Part shown: positions 61,139-64,000 of the stretch, piece by piece | How the letters are laid out: each line of letters opens with the position of its first letter | Numbering within the stretch: position 1 is the stretch's first letter | Origin: Microbacterium proteolyticum | GTDB taxonomy: Bacteria; Actinomycetota; Actinomycetes; Actinomycetales; Microbacteriaceae | NCBI RefSeq assembly: GCF_030818075.1 | Contig: NZ_JAUSZZ010000001.1 | Span: 1,922,001 to 1,986,000, forward strand | DNA: 64,000 bases | Direction of reading: 5' to 3' | Program-made: the position numbers and the translations under genes | Notes under the pieces: model-generated | The model's input: only the letters and a program-made list of their open reading frames with translations | Databases searched by the model: none | What the model was told of the DNA's origin: nothing

Positions 61139-61938
61139 ACGAGAGGGATTTCGCCGACCTCGCCGTCGGGCACGCGCTCAATGCGCTCACCGAGGCGGAT
61201 GAACGCGCGTACCAGGAGGCTCTCGCGGGTCATCCGCACTGGGACCGCCACGTACGCGGGGCGTCGGACGCCGTCACCGCGCTGAGCTCCACCGTCGAGC
61301 CCGTCGAGCCGCCGCCCTCGGTCCGGGCCTCGGTCTTCGCACGCATCTCCGCCCTGCCGCAGCAGTCGTCCGCCCCGCTCGACTCCGCGGTCGACGATGA
61401 GGACTATGCCGCCGCCGACCGCGCTGAGGTGGCTTTCGAGCGCGAGGCGGTCGCCGAGACGGCGTCCGCGGCATCCGGATGGGGCGCGCGTCGCTGGTTC
61501 GCGCTCGCAGCCTCGTTCGCCGCCGTGCTCGTGCTGGGGTTCGGTGCCGTCACCGTGAGCCAGCTCCTCGCCCCTCCCGCGGCGGTGGTTGCCCTCCAGC
61601 AGATCGAGGATGCCCCTGACGCGCAGTCCGCTTCGGCGACCATGCCGGACGGAACGGTCGCCACGGCGCACTGGTCGCCGTCGTTGGGACAGAGCGTGCT
61701 CGTGACGGACGACATGCCCGCGCCGGCTGAGGGGAAGACGTACGAGCTGTGGTTCGTGCGCGGCGAGACACCGATCGCTGCGGGCACCTTCGAGCCCGAT
61801 GCCGACGGCCACGCCACCGCGGTGCTGCAAGGGGAGATGCGGATCGGCGACGTCATCGCGGTGACCGTCGAACCCGATGGCGGGTCACCCGACGGCACGC
61901 CGAGCACGACCCCGGTCGTCGCCGTCGCCACGGCCTGA
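61135..61938 (+). CDS. rskA: Anti-sigma-K factor RskA
   Basis: Single-pass membrane anti-sigma factor of 267 residues. Its N-terminal cytoplasmic sigma-binding domain starts DFADLAVGHALNALTEADERAYQEAL. The helix is near 122-146 (FALAASFAAVLVLGFGAVTVSQLL), and the extracytoplasmic RskA domain has ATMPDGTVATAHWSPSLGQSVLV and GKTYELWFVRG...AAGTFEPDADG. Regulated proteolysis of the outer part releases SigK. Overlaps sigK by 4 nt. Confidence 0.9.
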   Translation: MNERDFADLAVGHALNALTEADERAYQEALAGHPHWDRHVRGASDAVTALSSTVEPVEPPPSVRASVFARISALPQQSSAPLDSAVDDEDYAAADRAEVAFEREAVAETASAASGWGARRWFALAASFAAVLVLGFGAVTVSQLLAPPAAVVALQQIEDAPDAQSASATMPDGTVATAHWSPSLGQSVLVTDDMPAPAEGKTYELWFVRGETPIAAGTFEPDADGHATAVLQGEMRIGDVIAVTVEPDGGSPDGTPSTTPVVAVATA

Positions 61939-61978
61939 CCCGCGGAAGGGGCCGGCCCCCGGGCGCGCGGCGACGGCC

Positions 61979-61984
61979 TAGCCT
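61979..61984 (+). promoter_or_regulatory. -10 hexamer TAGCCT, leaderless type
   Basis: Ends 6 nt before the ATG at 61991, the same geometry as holB, pncA, the LysR gene and pabC. Confidence 0.55.
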
Positions 61985-61990
61985 GGAGCG

Positions 61991-62629
61991 ATGAGCGATT
62001 CCCCCCGCGAGTTCCACAAGCCCGTGCGGCGCCCCGCCGAGCTTTTCGATCGTCTCTTCGCCGCCGACGATCCGGCGGAGGTCTCTCGCGTCGCCCACAG
62101 CACCGCACACGCGCTGCTGTCGCGGGTGCGCGCCGACCCGTCGGTCGACGTCGTGGAGCGGCTCGTCGCCTTCACCGACGATCACGGCATCGACGACATC
62201 GCGGAGTTGTGGTCGCGCTCGCCGGCGCGCTCCCTCCCGGGTGCGCTCTGGCGGCTGTACCTGCTGCAGCTGATGATCCATGACGATTCCGCGACCGCGG
62301 CGCTGCTGTACGAGCGCGGACGCGCCGAGATGACGACGGTGGATGCCGTGGTGGCGGGCGCTCCCGCGCCGGCAGGGCCGGAGGAGCTCGTGCAGTTGAT
62401 CGACACGATCCTGCGCGGTCTGTTCGAAGGCGACTTCGCCGTCGCCCTCGACCGAGCCGCCGCTTTCTGCCGCGTTCAGGCCGCCGGGTCCACCCACCTG
62501 GCCGATGACTACGAGAACACCGAGTCGGAGCGGGCCACGGCCCTCACGACGCGCGCGCTGCGGCTGGCGACGTACGCCGACGATCTGTCGGCGTGCGCGG
62601 CTCTGTGGCGCCGTGATGCGCTGACGTGA
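61991..62629 (+). CDS. Conserved actinobacterial hypothetical protein
   Basis: 212 residues, helical, soluble. Begins SPREFHKPVRRPAELFDRLFAADDPAEVSRVAHSTAHALL; the middle has LYLLQLMIHDDSATAALLYERGR; the end ALTTRALRLATYADDLSACAALWRRDAL. No catalytic motif seen. Some Microbacteriaceae annotations label such proteins as RNA polymerase beta-related, which the sequence does not support. Monocistronic, leaderless. Confidence 0.65.
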   Translation: MSDSPREFHKPVRRPAELFDRLFAADDPAEVSRVAHSTAHALLSRVRADPSVDVVERLVAFTDDHGIDDIAELWSRSPARSLPGALWRLYLLQLMIHDDSATAALLYERGRAEMTTVDAVVAGAPAPAGPEELVQLIDTILRGLFEGDFAVALDRAAAFCRVQAAGSTHLADDYENTESERATALTTRALRLATYADDLSACAALWRRDALT

Positions 62630-62871
62630 GCGGGGGATGCCGAAGGCGAGAGCCGGCGGCTCAGAAGGCCGACGTCCCGACGACGTCAGACCGTCGAGGA
62701 CAAAGAAAGTGCCGGACCGCAGAACGCCTCTCGGCGCATGGCCGCTCATAGCGGCAGAAGATGGAGCCCGGGGTTACTGCGGCCCGGCTGTAAAAGTGTA
62801 ACAAGGCGGCGCCGGAGACATTCCCTCCGCACGCCCCGTTGACAAGGCCCGGGCGTGTCGGATGCGCCGCG

Positions 62872-62877
62872 TAGGCT
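62872..62877 (+). promoter_or_regulatory. -10 hexamer TAGGCT of pabC, leaderless type
   Basis: Ends 6 nt before the ATG at 62884. A TTGACA at 62839-62844 is 27 nt upstream, too far for a standard -35. Confidence 0.55.
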
Positions 62878-62883
62878 CGCAGT

Positions 62884-63768
62884 ATGGCCTGGCGCTTCGC
62901 TCTCCGCATCGACCCCGTGGCATCCGATGATCGGAGGGAGTCGTTCGACGACACCCTGCGGGTCATCGATCCCGGTGCCCCCGCGCTCCCGGTCGGAGAA
63001 CTGAGCGCGCAACGCGGCGACGGCATCTTCGAGTCGCTCGGCGTGGTGGGCGGGCATCCGCAGGAGGTCGGCCCGCACCTCGAACGGCTCGTCCACTCGG
63101 CACAGCTCTGCGAACTCCCGACTCCCCACCTGGCCCAGTGGCGCGCCGCCATCGAGCGGGTGGCCGCCGAAGCGGGCGAGGGCGAGAGCGTCATCAAGCT
63201 CGTCCTCAGCCGCGGGGTCGACGGCGGCGCGTCCCCGACGGCGTGGATCACGCTCGCCGACGCCCCCGACAACGCACGCGCCCGCTCCGAGGGGGTGCGC
63301 ATCGCGACGCTCGACCGCGGGTACGCCCTCGATGTGCCCGCCCGGGCGCCGTGGCTGCTCCTGGGCGCGAAGACGCTGTCGTACGCGACGAACATGGCCG
63401 CCATCCGCGAGGCCCAGCGCCGCGGGGCCGACGACGCCGTGTTCGTCTCGAGTGACGGGTACGTGCTGGAGGCGCCGACGGCATCCGTCGTCCTGCGCTT
63501 CGGGGACCGGTTCGTCACGCCGACGCCGAGCGCCGGCATCCTGCACGGCACGACCCAGTTGAGCCTGTTCGCGCACCTGGAGCAGCGTGGCTTCGCGACG
63601 GCGTACGACACCGTCACCACCGCGCAGCTCGCGGAGGCGGATGCCGCGTGGTTGCTGTCGAGCGTGCGTCTGGCCGCACCCGTGGCAGCGGTGGACGGGC
63701 AGCCGATGGCGATCGATCGGGCGTTCACCGATGAGCTCAATGCGTACCTGCTGAGCCCGCGCGACTGA
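62884..63768 (+). CDS. pabC: Aminodeoxychorismate lyase (class IV aminotransferase)
   Basis: PLP enzyme that releases pyruvate from 4-amino-4-deoxychorismate to give p-aminobenzoate for folate synthesis. 294 residues: RGDGIFESLGVVGG at the front, PLP-lysine K163 in LLGAKTLSYATNMAA, and VSSDGYVLEAPTASVVL plus TPSAGILHGTTQ, the phosphate-binding region of fold-type IV. Branched-chain or D-amino-acid aminotransferase is the alternative; the length and the context in Microbacteriaceae favour PabC. Confidence 0.8.
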   Translation: MAWRFALRIDPVASDDRRESFDDTLRVIDPGAPALPVGELSAQRGDGIFESLGVVGGHPQEVGPHLERLVHSAQLCELPTPHLAQWRAAIERVAAEAGEGESVIKLVLSRGVDGGASPTAWITLADAPDNARARSEGVRIATLDRGYALDVPARAPWLLLGAKTLSYATNMAAIREAQRRGADDAVFVSSDGYVLEAPTASVVLRFGDRFVTPTPSAGILHGTTQLSLFAHLEQRGFATAYDTVTTAQLAEADAAWLLSSVRLAAPVAAVDGQPMAIDRAFTDELNAYLLSPRD

Positions 63769-63926
63769 ACGGCGCTCCCGGACGGGGCGGCGCTCCGCGC
63801 GGGATCCCGCCGCAGCCCGGCCACGCCCTCGCGCGGCCCCGCCCGCCCGGCCACGCCAGCCCGGTCACGCCCTCGCGCGGCCCCGCCGTCGCCGAAACAG
63901 CCGTCGGCGGCATCCGGATACACGAA

Positions 63927-63946
63927 AGCCCCGCCGAAGCGGGGCT
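63927..63946 (-). terminator. Hairpin terminator after pstB
   Basis: Stem AGCCCCGC / GCGGGGCT with the loop CGAA. On the minus strand it is followed by TTTCGTG and lies 17 nt after the pstB stop. The opposite orientation would serve pabC, but that gene ends 158 bp away. Confidence 0.65.
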
Positions 63947-63962
63947 CTCGCGGACGCGCGGC

Positions 63963-64000
63963 TTATCCGAAGCGGCCCGAGACGTAGTCCTCGGTCGCCT
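63963..64000 (-). CDS. pstB: C-terminal end of phosphate ABC transporter ATPase PstB (cut by window)
   Basis: Only 11 codons and the stop are present: ATEDYVSGRFG. The ending TEDY(I/V)xGRFG is characteristic of PstB, the ATPase of the high-affinity phosphate importer. The rest lies beyond the window. Confidence 0.65.
   Translation of the reverse strand, partial: ATEDYVSGRFG

Noticed and set aside
62839..62877. TTGACA as the -35 of pabC
   Set aside because: It is 27 nt from the -10 hexamer, well outside the normal 16-18 nt spacing.

Overview
The window looks like the chromosome of a high-GC actinobacterium of the Microbacteriaceae, most likely Microbacterium or a close relative. The grounds are strong GC codon bias, a core gene set typical of that family (tmk-holB, deoC, a SigK/RskA/fasciclin unit, pabC, the tail of pstB), and several genes whose start codon lies exactly 6 nt after a TAGGCT/TAGCCT -10 hexamer, the signature of leaderless transcripts.

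Positions 1-17.4 kb are core chromosome: thymidylate kinase (5' cut by the window), DNA polymerase III delta', a secreted alpha/beta hydrolase, deoxyribose-phosphate aldolase, tRNA-Thr(CGT), a nicotinamidase, a membrane-anchored molybdopterin oxidoreductase, an aldo/keto reductase, a two-gene folate-independent methionine synthase unit (MesX/MesD type) with a divergent LysR regulator, and a polysaccharide locus (processive GT2, a 53-residue LAxTG-type sorting peptide, a divergent secreted GH16 glucanase).

Positions 17.4-58.8 kb are an accreted mobile island ending at tRNA-Lys(TTT). A large serine integrase lies against the tRNA at the right end. A 62-bp imperfect direct repeat (57/62 identical) marks both ends, and a second copy of the left arm at 22.5 kb suggests two stacked integrations. 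Cargo from left to right: small hypothetical genes and a fatty-acid desaturase; a type III restriction-modification system with a frameshifted Res; a pile-up of IS5, IS3, IS481, IS1380 and nested IS3/IS30 elements; a lower-GC cassette with a secreted I36-like protein, a lipoprotein, a peptidoglycan-binding adaptor and a fused ABC ATPase-permease; an Lsr2 silencer; a run of lipoproteins and small membrane proteins; an XRE regulator with palindromic operators and a two-helix membrane protein; a PhzF-like/TIR-TPR/SAM-methyltransferase operon; and a transfer module with an MT-A70 methyltransferase, a VirD4/TraD-like coupling ATPase and a replication-relaxation protein.

Positions 58.8-64 kb return to core chromosome: a minisatellite, a fasciclin lipoprotein divergent from sigK-rskA (the arrangement known for MPT70/83 in mycobacteria), a conserved hypothetical gene, aminodeoxychorismate lyase and the last codons of pstB.

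The most promising unexplained unit is the PhzF-TIR/TPR-methyltransferase operon beside a two-TM protein. The most unusual structural observation is that excision of the island between the 62-bp repeats would fuse the integrase in frame to a helix-turn-helix C-terminal domain now stranded at the opposite end.
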